This document shows, piece by piece, positions 1 through 10,677 of a stretch of DNA of 64,000 nucleotides. This stretch comes from Lobosporangium transversale. Its lineage: Eukaryota > Mortierellomycota > Mortierellomycetes > Mortierellales > Mortierellaceae. The DNA is taken from contig NW_019029005.1 in NCBI RefSeq assembly GCF_002105155.1, positions 248,001 through 312,000 on the forward strand, given 5' to 3'. Below the pieces are notes generated by a model that saw only the letters and a list, made by a program, of their open reading frames with translations, ran no database searches and was not told the DNA's origin. The position numbers and the translations under genes were made by a program. The first letter of the stretch is position 1, and the number at the start of each line of letters is the position of its first letter.

Positions 1-2841
1 CGCATCCGTCACTTGTCTCCTCCATTTCCACTATCATCTCCTCCTCCTACATCTCTTTCATCCTCCTATCCTTTGCGCCATTCATCCTCCTACATGTATA
101 CACCATCTAGTTATGATGCAAGTGTGGAGCGTGGTAGAGATAAAGAAAGATATAAGGGGAGAGAGAAGGAAAAAGAGATGGAGTTCGAGCATACAAGTTC
201 AGAAGTTGAGAATCATCATCCTGAGGCCACAGTAGGCTCGCTTCCTTTGGGTTTTCGGCAACACCACCATTCACAGCATCAGCATCACTCTCCTCGGGAA
301 AATGGCAGATCATCTTCTCCATCATTTAATGGCTCGATCGGAGTACAGAGCAATCAAAGCGACAGCGACCTTTATCAGCCCTCCTATCCGCAGCTGCAGG
401 TGCAATCTCACCCTGCTGCAGGAAAAGATCATGGACTGCAGCGGGAAATCAAAGATTCTGCCATCGCCGATCGGCTATCGTCTCTTACGAAATCTATGTT
501 TGTGCACCCTCCATGGCACGATGACAGAGAGTTTGGTCACAAAAACAATACAAACACACAACATACTACATCTTATTCGGCCCAATATCCATATAGACCT
601 GAATTAGGTCAAAACCGTAGCAATAAGGGTGCATTCTACTATGACTTACCTAGCAGAAGCGTAGAAGATGTTCTAGATCATACCCAGGATCCATCTTCTC
701 GCAACCATGCACACTCTTATCAGTCAGGACTTCGAGGTTTCTTACCTTCTCATAATCAAGATCCTTTGAGACATCATCACCCTTTAGACCAATACGAGCG
801 CAATCGATATGAGTTTAATGAGAATACCCATACATCTCGCACATCTGCAAACATTGAAAGCAGCCAGTACTACTCATCCCCTTACTCTCAGGGTAAATAT
901 CCACAAGTGAACCACCCCATTTCATTTCACGCTTCACATCGACCTTGTAGTCCTGCACAACTATCTCAGCATCAAGCTCAGCAGCAATATTCTCAGCAAC
1001 AGCACAATACAGGCCGTGAACAGCCAGAGCCTTCGATAAGCCAGTCTTTAGGAGCAAGATCAGACGTTACACCTAACTTACTTCCTCCTCCCACGAACAT
1101 TGACAGGTCGTGGAAAGGATACAATGGATGCACAGTTGACCGTAGCAGTGCACTTCATGATTCTAGCTATGATAGCAATGCAGAAGAAGAGGAAGCGTTG
1201 AGAGAGGAGGAGAATATGCAGCAACAGCGCCATCGATTCAAGTTTGGAACAGAAATGCCGAGTACAGTTGATTTAAAATCAGCGATTGAAAGTTGTGACG
1301 CACTTTGCAGGTTTGCTCTCCATTACGCAGAGCAAGCAAATGCAGTTCATAGCGGTGGTTATGACTATGGCCAAATGGATCCTGATATGCGAGCGAACTT
1401 ACAAAAAATCCGCAGTATGAATACCACTATGCTTATTGGCCTTCAGCATATCGGAGGTGGGTCCAATGAAAAGTCTGGTGCAGAAGCATCAGGCAATGCT
1501 AACAATCAACAATACGAACGAATAGAGCGAGAAATGAGTCCTCTACGATTCGGACCCGGTAGACCACCACATGAGATGGTTCATGAGCTTGCGAAGGCAG
1601 CCACATCCATATTCCAGCTAGCTATCCGTATCAGGTCTTGGATGGGGATGACTCCAGAAGAGCGGGAACTAGATGAAGAAATCAATACAATCCGCGGTAA
1701 GCGCTGTCTACTTATGGATAGTGCATTGGCATCCGCCACAATGGACCAGCATGGCAATATCCAAAAAGATTGGACCGTTGTCCCTGCTGCTGCATCAAAC
1801 TCCAAGTCTTTTATGAACGACAGCGGATCTGGAGCAGCACCGACACACATCTTATAGTCAAGGTCAGAAGCATCACAACACTATGCGAAGAATAGTCGAT
1901 TACCTGGCCGTACTTCAGATTATCGTGGTCGGCGCGGTGGCATGGATACGGACGTTGATGGCTTTGGAAATAATAGCGACACAATGATATCTGTCTCGAT
2001 GTCGCATCATCAGTCTCCTCACAGACCCTCATCGGCTCCCTATCTGTCTGACCCGAGCGTGGCTAGATCTCATCAAGAAGGGCTCGGAGTAGGAAGAGAA
2101 AGTAGTCGAGCGAGTAGTGTGAATAGTCAAAATGGGCGTGGTGGTAGCAACGCTTCCAATAGTCGCAACTCTAAAAACAGCGATGTCCCATATCAAAAGT
2201 ATCGCAAGCGAGCCAAGCGGACACAGCCACCTGGCCGATGCTTGTCATGTGATTCATCAGATACACCCGAATGGCGCCGTGGGCCTGACGGTGCCCGCAC
2301 ATTGTGCAATGCGTGTGGGCTTCGTAAGTGCAAACACTTTTTGTTGCTCTATGTCTTATCACCGATAGTGTTATTATTGTTATTATTATTTTGCTTCTTT
2401 GATTGACGCAATATATCATCAATCATGCTAGATTATGCTAAGTTGGTGAAGCGTCAGAATGAGCAAGCGCAGCAGCAAAAACAGATAGGTTCAGGACTTT
2501 CGCCGATGAAGAAGGGCCTATTGCCCAATAACGCACGGATGGCACAACTGCAAGCATTAGCATTTCCCCTCCGAAAGCGCAATGGCAATCAGTCGGTCGA
2601 TTCATCAAGGCAGCAGAAACTGGAAGTCGGAGTGAATTCATTCTCTGATAAAAATTATCCTCCATCTTCGCCTGCTCCTGCAACTATTACTCCACCAAGT
2701 TCTGAGCACATGGGTTCGAACGCTTCGTCGCTGCCTCCACCGGATCGCGATGCTGATAGTGATACTAATGACAATGGCACGGGAAGTGCTTCTGCAGAAC
2801 GGGGCGAGGCAGACGACTCGATGAAGCAAGGTCATACATAG
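1..2841 (+). CDS. GATA-type zinc-finger transcription factor, 5' partial
   Basis: The reading frame is open from the left edge, so the true start lies outside the window. The N-terminal 400 residues are Ser/His/Gln-rich. A conserved helical region follows (about 1255-1760, containing [18 protein letters not shown] and [13 protein letters not shown]). The zinc finger is C-x2-C-x18-C-x2-C with [20 protein letters not shown] at about 2236-2323, and it is cut by an intron at 2324-2431. Splicing restores [11 protein letters not shown], the canonical fungal finger end. The 18-residue loop is the WC-2/NsdD kind, but no PAS domain is seen, so I do not assign a named orthologue. The tail is low-complexity and acidic, stopping at 2839-2841. 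Oddity: an in-frame TAG at 1855-1857 separates the helical region from the finger. The frame stays open and protein-like on both sides, so an unrecognised intron, a base error or a real stop are all possible. Expected role: nuclear DNA-binding regulator. Confidence 0.8.
2324..2431 (+). other. intron inside the GATA finger
   Basis: The donor GTAAGT follows GGGCTTC, and the acceptor CTAG precedes ATTATGCTAAG. Joining gives G-L-H-Y-A-K-L-V-K-R, matching the family exactly. This intron also explains the false stop in the unspliced frame at about 2406. Confidence 0.9.
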
Positions 2842-2969
2842 GCCGCTTTTTAATCTGAATATTTTCACTTTGTCTTTTTTTTTTGTACATGGATTCTTTT
2901 TATTTTTATTTTTTGTTTTTTTGCCAGAGTTTTTGTTGTCAATGCTCTTCTTAGTATAATTTCATTTTG

Positions 2970-3002
<33 letters not shown>

Positions 3003-3365
3003 CAACATTCGTATTTATCTTTCATATTCAACCTGTACTATATCTTTGTTTTTGTTTTAGTTTTGCTATTGCTTTTGCTTTTGCTTTTCCCTTTGACTTT
3101 TATTTTATTTTTTGAGAAGCCAGCTCCAGAAATATATTTACATTTTTGTAAAGAATGTTTATGAAATACGTCAATGAAGTAAAATAAGAAAAAAAAAAAA
3201 AAAAAAAAAGCTGTAATTATTGGTTATCTTATTTGAAGGGTGTATCTACATTTTCAAAGATTTTTTTTTGAGAGAGAGAGAACGATGATAAATGCTCCTC
3301 TGAACGCACTCAACGACAATGATAGCCTAAGGCGGCAACGGCTGGTTTTGTTCTTCTGATATAGT
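2842..3365. other. 3' spacer between convergent genes
   Basis: This is AT-rich sequence with a T run at about 2970-3002, an A run at about 3189-3209 and a short (GA)n at about 3271-3281. I see no gene. It probably holds the 3' UTRs of the GATA gene and the convergent HMG-like gene. Confidence 0.6.
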
Positions 3366-4589
3366 TTAATATCGTTGATGTCTTGATCTTAGCCGCTCAT
3401 GTTCAGTCATTCCTTGCTCTTGTTGCTGTCTCTCCATCTCTACCTCTCTTTCAAACGCTAATAGAGCTGAGTAATCTTTGCAAGAGGCTCTGCAGTCCAG
3501 TGCATTAACGAGTTCGTCGATCATCCTCTCATCCTCGGCCTTTTTTTTATTATTAATTCTATCATTACTGTTACTTGAAGGTTGCTGATATTCAGAATTG
3601 CTGTGCTTGTCACCGTCATCCATCTCCATGTCCGTACCATAATCTTGATTTGCTCGTTCAAGCCATTGTGCTTTTTCTTCTGGACCTAGGCTCTCCCAAA
3701 CAATCATTTTTGCGATAAACAACTCGTCATATCGCTGAGTCTGCGACGCCAGTTCCTGAAATGCTTCATGTTTCAACATGACAAGTGCTTGATGCTTTGG
3801 ATCGATTGATTCTGAAGCTGGGTCACTTGGCAAGGAAAATAAAGAAGGTGTAGAGGGTGATGTGAGAGGAGAGGTCGGAGTCAGCATAGGAGACGAAAAA
3901 GACGTGCTTGGATAAGAAGAAGAGGATGGTGTCCATGGATGAGTACTATTGGAGCAATTGGAGTCTATGGAGACTGCTGTTATTGTGTCTGAGGAAGGAG
4001 AGAGTGTAGAACTTGACTTTATCGTAGGAACATCCGTAGCTGCGCCTGCGGCGTCAATAACAGTTCTTGGTTTTGGACCACCAATTTTTGAACTAAGCTT
4101 TTGAGAATGCCTCTTCAGTTGGCTGTCATGGAGGTAATGATGAATCCGGTAAGCTTGGAAAGCTGAGTAGAAGTGGTAGTTAAGGAAGGTGGTGATGAAT
4201 AGGTTGATGATGTGGAAAGCTGATATTACATATTGAAACGAAAAAAAAAAAAAAAAAAAAAAGCACCATTAGTGACGGATCCCCATATTTCTTAACAGTC
4301 AAGGAAGATCAAGCCAAACTTTTCAAGTACACACCCTGTGTGTTATGTGGTTGTGGTCAGCAATACAAAAAGTGGCAACAGTAGCATTAGCATTTGTATT
4401 GGCATGAAGACCATGAAAGCGAGCGATGCGTTCCTTGAGACGCGTGTGATGAGTACGTAGCAAGGATCGTTTGAAAGTAGGACGAGCATGATGTAGATGA
4501 TGAGAATATGAATGAGATCGTTTTTGTTTCTGTTGCTGATGGCGTTGTCTATCACCCCGCACGGTCCCACCAGGCCTGTGGATACGCAT
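3366..4589 (-). CDS. HMG-box-like protein, Ser/Thr-rich
   Basis: The proposed start at 4589 lies just downstream of a CT-rich promoter-like stretch (minus strand, 4600-4760). Exon 1 (4335-4589) is basic and rich in His, Gln and Arg. The likely intron is 4220-4334 (donor GTGTGT, acceptor ATATCAG). Exon 2 opens with a Ser/Thr-rich stretch, then PKPRTVIDAAGAATDVPTIK, a Ser/Pro-rich linker and a C-terminal helical segment. In that segment, HEAFQELASQ and WESLGPEEKAQWLERA look like helices of an HMG box (family pattern: large aromatic and basic residues, then LSPEEK). The match is to part of the domain only. The frame changes once near 4125, so the join between the exon-2 start and the rest needs a one-base correction. 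It could be a nuclear DNA-binding protein. The family call is tentative; existence as a gene is more certain than its function. Confidence 0.45.
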
Positions 4590-4599
4590 TGTTCAAAGA

Positions 4600-4760
4600 A
4601 ATGTTGAGAGAGGAAGAGTGAAAGAGTATGAGAGTGTGAGAGAGTGAGAGAGAGAAGGAGAAAATGTGGATGGGTTTGTACGCGTGGGAAGAGTATTAAT
4701 AGAAAAGTAAAAGAAAGAGAAGAGGAACGAAAAAGAATTGTCACAGGAAAGAAATAAAGA
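4600..4760 (-). promoter_or_regulatory. CT-rich promoter-like tract of the HMG-like gene
   Basis: Read on the minus strand this is almost pure pyrimidine with (CT)n repeats, ending about 10 nt before the ATG at 4589. Such tracts are common just upstream of fungal start codons. Assignment rests on position and composition only. Confidence 0.4.
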
Positions 4761-5095
4761 TGGCCCAAATGTTTCACAAATCATTGTGAAGAGTGTTTTG
4801 GCTTTGCCCAACAAACAGAAATGCACTACTAAAAGCGCGTTGTTTGAATTATGACTCTCTGGCGGTTGGGCGTCTATCTGTTTCTGTTGATGTTTCTGCA
4901 TGCAGGATGCATCAGATCTGGAGGACGCAAATCTTCTTCACGATTGATTATTATTATGCCGACTTGTATATTAGCTTTATTATTTTTGCTCAACCTACTC
5001 CTTCTGGCAACACATTGGAACTTTGCTGTTATATTTACAGCTCATCACTGCTCTGAATGATGCAACCAGCCTACAGGCTTTTTTTTTATTTTATT

Positions 5096-5884
5096 TTATT
5101 TTTTACTTGCCAGCTTCTTGCGCAAAGCTCTGGTCCTCTTACGAAGCTTCTTATATTTGTGCTTCCTCATCTTGATCCTCCTCTTGCGTAGCACACTTGT
5201 CATATGCATCACATTCGTATCATCCATTTCATCCATGATGGTACCGATAGTAGGTGGAGTCTGAAACCCGAGTCATTTGGCCATCCACAATGGACACGAC
5301 ATTCAATAAACGACTCTGTTGCTGACGCTCGATGAGATGGAAGAACTCCTGCACAGTTTGCTTTGAATCAGTGGATCTGAGATTGCTGCTACTGTTGGGC
5401 GGTGAGTATGGGCGAAGTGAAGAGAAGTAATTGTTCAAATCCTCGACAGATTCTATTAGCAGTTTTTTTTTGTGTTAATATGTACGTTAGATTGATGCGG
5501 TCCATAAAAACGCCCGAAATATATAAGTATATCAGCTTTAAATTAACCAGGCAGCTAACCTTCAAAATCACTAAAAGAGTTGATCCTAGTATCAACAGGG
5601 ACATGGGTAAGACCAAGCAGGGGACGATGAAGCGCAAAGAAGGATCCATGTGCTAGATCAACTCTATCCATTGACGCCGCGTTCACTTGACGCTCGGGCT
5701 TAACAATACTCAAAAAATCAAGCTTAGAAAGATCACTCGAGGAAGGGGACGAGGAAGACGAAGACTGGTAGCGGCGTGCAGTGGTGTAGATAGAGGAGCG
5801 AACCGTGGTAGCGGCATTAGCTTTGATAAGCGTCATGACACCTGAGATGGCAGATCTCTTCAATGTTGAGGTACTTGAAATCAT
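5096..5884 (-). CDS. mitochondrial small ribosomal subunit protein mS38 (Cox24/AURKAIP1 family)
   Basis: The start at 5884 gives a Ser/Thr/Arg/Ala-rich mitochondrial targeting-like N-terminus. Exon 1 ends at 5560 and the intron is 5453-5559 (acceptor AATAG). Joining reads ...SFSDFE-ESVEDLNNYFSSLRP. The C-terminus carries the family hallmark, a very basic tail TSVLRKRRIKMRKHKYKKL followed by more Arg/Lys, ending at 5096. mS38 is a component of the mitoribosomal small subunit in the matrix. Oddity: the frame shifts by one base at about 5262-5270 (GGGTTT on the coding strand). Upstream reads GQMTR, and the other frame continues PPTIGTIMDEMDD into the basic tail. One fewer base there joins the two, so a consensus error in a homopolymer is likely. 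Family assignment is strong because the tail is diagnostic. Confidence 0.85.
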
Positions 5885-7124
5885 TCTTTTTTATCTTTTT
5901 TTTTTTTTTTCTTCTCGGCGTGATATAAATGTCTGTTCCTTCGGAGGAAACAGAAAAAAAAAAGAAAAGAAAAAAAAAAAAAGATTGAATGGGATCCTGT
6001 AACTGAAATCTCGATGGATAGTAAGTTCCTCAAGAGACGGAAAATCGGGTTGTTTACGATAAACGAAGAAGCAGTCGTGAAAGTGATCACTATTGTATAA
6101 AGGGGAAGCCTGTATGAAACAAGGTTGGCTTTGCATTTGTATAAGTGTAGCCATCCCACTATTGCACAATTGCAAGGCATCATGCATAAATAGAATTATC
6201 TTTGTACTTGGCTTGAGACATGAAAAAATCCAAGAAGGCTGCCCACGACTTTGTCCAAGGTTGAAATGATAGTGTGCAAAGCAGGAAAGAGCAGGAAAAA
6301 AGTCGTAGGACCCACATGCTTCAATTACTCAATTTTTCACCTTTCCTCTCTATTTCTTCTATCCCTATCCTTTATCCTTGACTTTACATATTCTTCGTTG
6401 TTCATTTACCCAGAAAGTGTTCATCCATCTGGGACCCATTAGGCTTTTTTTAAATTGATTCTGACCTGAACAAGGTATGTTTTATACAAGGTGTGTATCC
6501 ACCACTTTGAATGGCATCAGATTATCCAACAGCATCATCCAGACTCAAGCTCATTTATACTTTAGATGAGGATGGATGCATGGCTTCATAATTGAACAAA
6601 TGGATGGATGAATCTTTTAGACATTGTCGTATCTAGCTGTTTTCCATAGCCTAAATTTTTTTTTTTTTTCTTGCATTGTAAGATAGTGATCATACTAAAG
6701 CTGTGTAGACCAGTTCAAGCGCTGAAAATCTGAGAATAGCACTGACACACAAAAGCAAAGAGAAATAAGTGTGCTGCCAACCAACACTTCCCGTCGCCGC
6801 ACGCTCCGCTGACCAAACCATACCCCTACCCTCTTCCTAACCTTCTTGGTCATTTCAGCTCCATCTCTTTCTTTCGCATCGCGACAAGAAGCAAAGAGGA
6901 GATTTTGACTGATACCCCTGAAAAGAATGCTTTCACTTCTCTTAACAGCGGCAATACTATAACCATATATCCAATTCTCAAGCCTCCAGCAGTTTGCATA
7001 GAGACTCTATTTTTTTTACCTCTTCCTTGTTTTATTTTCATCTTTTCTTTTCTATCTTGCTACCAAACCTGCGCAAATCCTCTCCTCCATCGAAATCAAG
7101 TCATTTGAACCAGATTCGATACCT
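5885..7124. other. divergent intergenic region
   Basis: This holds the 5' flanks of mS38 (minus) and the LAMMER kinase (plus). It contains mixed A/T runs at about 5888-5990 and 6656-6670, and pyrimidine-rich stretches at about 6780-6850 and 7000-7070 that look like the kinase promoter/5' UTR. The short open frames have no protein-like composition. I see no RNA gene. Confidence 0.5.
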
Positions 7125-9833
7125 ATGACCAACTCAAGTACAGTGGTAGCAAGAAGGACAGCTGACTGGGCAGAGTTCTACAAGAACGGGCAGCCCAAGG
7201 AGGTGATCGTGATCGATGACGATACGCCACCACCCTCACTCTCATCCTCGTCTACTTCCTCAACTTCCTCTGTTCAACATGTTTCTACTGGCAATCTTGG
7301 AACCTCACCACGGTATCGTGTCGTGCAGACACTGCCATCACACTCTGGAGCCCATTCGTATCTCAATGCATCCTCAATACCAATGGTAGGAACAGGAGGG
7401 CAAATCACAAGGAGAACAAACAAACGACTGCCTTCGACAGATTTGGCATCAGGATCAAGCGGCGGTTTTTCTCATAACACAAACCAACATTACACCTATC
7501 CTCAGCAATCATATGTATCCAATCATCATGAACATCAGCCATCTTACATATAATAACCCCATCGTGGTCGATGCTCCCACCAAGAAGCGGAGGCGTCCGG
7601 ATATCAAATACGTGCAATCGCGTGCACCACAGGAGAACCAGGCGCCATACTACCCACCAGCACCTTCGAGCCATGCGAATACCTCCGTAGCCAATCGAGA
7701 TGTAATTGACAACACCCTACATTAAATGCTTGCCTCAAGACGATGGTGGAAGTACGACCTTATAACTATACGGTGTTATTTATCTAACTTACGTTTTGCT
7801 ATACTTTGCTTTGACATCATATCCTAGACCCTAACCAATGTGCCTCCATGGGATGACAAGGAGGGCCACTATATTGTTGTTGTGAACGACGACTTTACAC
7901 CACGCTGTAAGTGCATTGATAGAAGCTACAATAGAGTTTTCCTCGAATAACGCATATTTTATGTACAGCAAATATGAGATCTCATCCTTGCAATTTCATC
8001 CGCATAGATCGAATTGTTAGATTACTAGGGCAAGGCACATTTGGTAAAGTAGTCGAATGTTTCGATAGGGAAACAGGAAGACACTGCGCCATCAAGATTA
8101 TTAGAGCAGTACAAAAGTATCGGGATGCCAGCAAAATCGAGACACGCGTTTTAAACACGCTCAAAAAAAATGATCCTCCCAACGCATAGTAAGTTATCCG
8201 AACAGTAAGAAGATGAAAAAAGAAGAGTGATGTATCGCTCAGAAACCCTTTGAATATACTATACTAACTACATCTACCTATTTCACTTCTATCCATTTGT
8301 TTTTCATTTCTTTTATTCAGTAAATGCCTTCATTTGAATGACTGTTTTGTACATAGGAATCATGTGTGCATGGTTTTTGATCTTTTGGGTCAATCGATTT
8401 ATGACTGGTTGAAGGATAACTCGTTTTGCCCATTCCCGCCCAACCAAATACAATACTTTGCTTATCAGCTCTTGAAGAGCGTTGAATGTAAGCCTTTATA
8501 CTTTTATTTTTGATGTCGGTATCAACCTAGAGTTCTAGCACAGTCAACGAGCTAGAAATTTAATGATTTTTAATCCATTTTCTCGCTAGTCTTGCATCGG
8601 TTACGGTTGATTCACACAGATTTGAAGCCAGAAAATATTCTCCTGGCTAATGGGGCGTACCGACAGGTCCCATATAAAGTAAGTGAAAGGACCGTGGCAT
8701 TATATGATATCAAATAGTGACATAGAAGGACCTTTGGAATACTAAATAGAAGCTTTTCTTGCTCAATGCCCTATTCTTAATTCATTCTGTATTAGAAATC
8801 GCCTTCAAAAATGCGGAGGATTCTATTAGATCCAGAGATTCGTCTTATAGACTTTGGAAGTGCAACGTTTCAGGATGAGCATCATTCGAATGTTGTCAGC
8901 ACGCGACATTACCGGGCACCTGAGATTATTCTTGGTGAGATTACATATAGACTAAGCTTTAAAAGCTTGAATGAAGTTGCGGCTCGATTTTTTTTTTTTT
9001 TCCTTTTCAAACATTAAGTTCAAATTATATGCTTCCTTTTTGGATCTTGATATCGTTATAGGTCTTGGGTGGTCATTTCCATGTGATATATGGTCTATAG
9101 GATGTATTTTGGTCGAGTTTTTGACTGGAGAGGCCCTCTTCCAAACGCACGATAATTTAGAACATCTTGCCATGATGGAAGCGGTGCTAGGACCTATCCC
9201 CGATAAGCTTGTCCGGTCATGCAAGTAGGTCAATCATTTCCTCGAATATCCATGCTTTTCTACTACCTTATTTACTTTTCACATTTGAACGGAAGTGACT
9301 GCATAACATGCAGAGCTGGTTATATTAAACATCTTTGATTACCTCTGTCCTTTTCAGCAAATCTGCGACCAAATACTTTGTGCATGGGCGTCTGGATTAC
9401 CCTAATGATGAAACGAAGCGGACTAGTCGAAAATATGTTAAGGCTTTGAAGCCTCTCAAGGTAAAAGAGTTAATTTTTTAACTTCAATAGAGCTCATTCT
9501 GTCTTTGATTGAGAGTGTGTGTGGAGGTGAGAATGAGAAAGACGGAGAAAAAGAGAAATGGAGGAAGCAAAATTTTCTAACCTGAAATATTTTGTTGCTT
9601 TTCGTTTATTATACATCGCGTAGGATTATGTTGTGCCGGTCACCAACCGTGTAGAAAACTTGTCGTTTGCAGGAGATCTCCGCGATCTCTTGAGTAAACT
9701 GTTGACATATGACCCTGAGAAGCGAATCACAGCAGCGCAAGCATTGAGGCACCCATACTTTGGATACATTGTGGATGAATCTGGACAGATATCAGGCAGA
9801 AGGATGTCTGATTCGTACCATCCGTCTAGATGA
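7125..9833 (+). CDS. LAMMER-family dual-specificity protein kinase (CLK/Lkh1/Kns1-like)
   Basis: A conserved kinase domain is spread over eight exons. Introns: 7702-7827, 7907-7968, 8189-8320, 8488-8589, 8679-8795, 8935-9061, 9225-9357 and 9461-9623. All are GT-AG and all restore frame. Motifs in order: [12 protein letters not shown] before the domain, glycine loop [12 protein letters not shown], Lys in AIKII, catalytic loop [20 protein letters not shown] (DFG), [23 protein letters not shown], and [11 protein letters not shown], the signature that names the family. The N-terminal region is Ser-rich with a basic KKRRR patch (possible nuclear signal). Family members phosphorylate SR splicing factors and link splicing, growth and stress signalling. 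Oddity: the N-terminal frame ends in TAATAA at about 7550 and coding continues in another frame ([15 protein letters not shown]), a one-base shift at about 7543-7555. The start at 7125 is the first Met of the open N-terminal frame. Confidence 0.95.
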
Positions 9834-10677
9834 AATACCCACAGCATCTACTTTTCTTTATTGTCATCCATTTTTTAATGTCATAATTATTTTCTTTTAT
9901 TTCAAATTGTATCCTTCTTTTTTCTTTTCTGAGTAACGGAGAAATTTTTTTTCGCTTCCTCTTCCTTCCTATTCATGTAGAAGCAAAATGCTTTATGAAG
10001 CATGCCGCTACCCAGTTACTGTGTTGTTATTTTACTGCTACTGTTTTTTTTTTTTTTTTTTTTTTTTTGGTCCTTATTTGATTTTTCATTATTCATTTAT
10101 TTATTTTTTTAAACAAACCGCACTATTGTACTTTTAACGCTTGCGAAAACGAAGTTTATGAATAATACAAAATGTTTATTTTGTTTTTGTAAAATCAATT
10201 GCTACAAATGAAAGAGTAGTAGGAGTGAAAAGAGAGAAGGGAGTACGTTACTACTATTCTTATTCTTATCTCTGTATTTTTGTATTTTCTCTCCTACTCC
10301 TCTCTATCTTCTGTTGGAAATGACACGTAAGTATAGCAATGAATGTTTCACTCTCCAGACATCCAATTGCCAAATTATTTATTTATATTATGGAAAGAAT
10401 ACGTTTTTGAAAAGTTAAAAACGTTTTCGTCTTTAGATTCTGATGCCTGTTTATGAATAAAAAAAAAAAAAAAAAAAACATCAATGTGTCTATCTGGATG
10501 TTGGTGCGCTGGAATGTGTGTATGAATGGGATAATTTATGATGCTGAAAGTGTAAAATGTGAATGCATAAAAATAAGGATATGTGAAAGTAATCATGACA
10601 TGCATAAAGTAATAAAAGTAACAGATATGACAACAGCTTGGTAGAGGTAGCCGCCATAATAGCCTCTCTACTCATCG
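9834..10677. other. 3' spacer between convergent genes
   Basis: AT-rich sequence with T/A runs at about 10044-10068 and 10458-10478. No coding signal was found. It probably holds the 3' ends of the kinase gene and of the convergent membrane-anchored protein gene. Confidence 0.5.

Noticed and set aside
4343-4901. Overlapping minus-strand frames upstream of the HMG-like gene
   Set aside because: They read the CT-rich promoter as hydrophobic Leu/Ser/Phe sequence.
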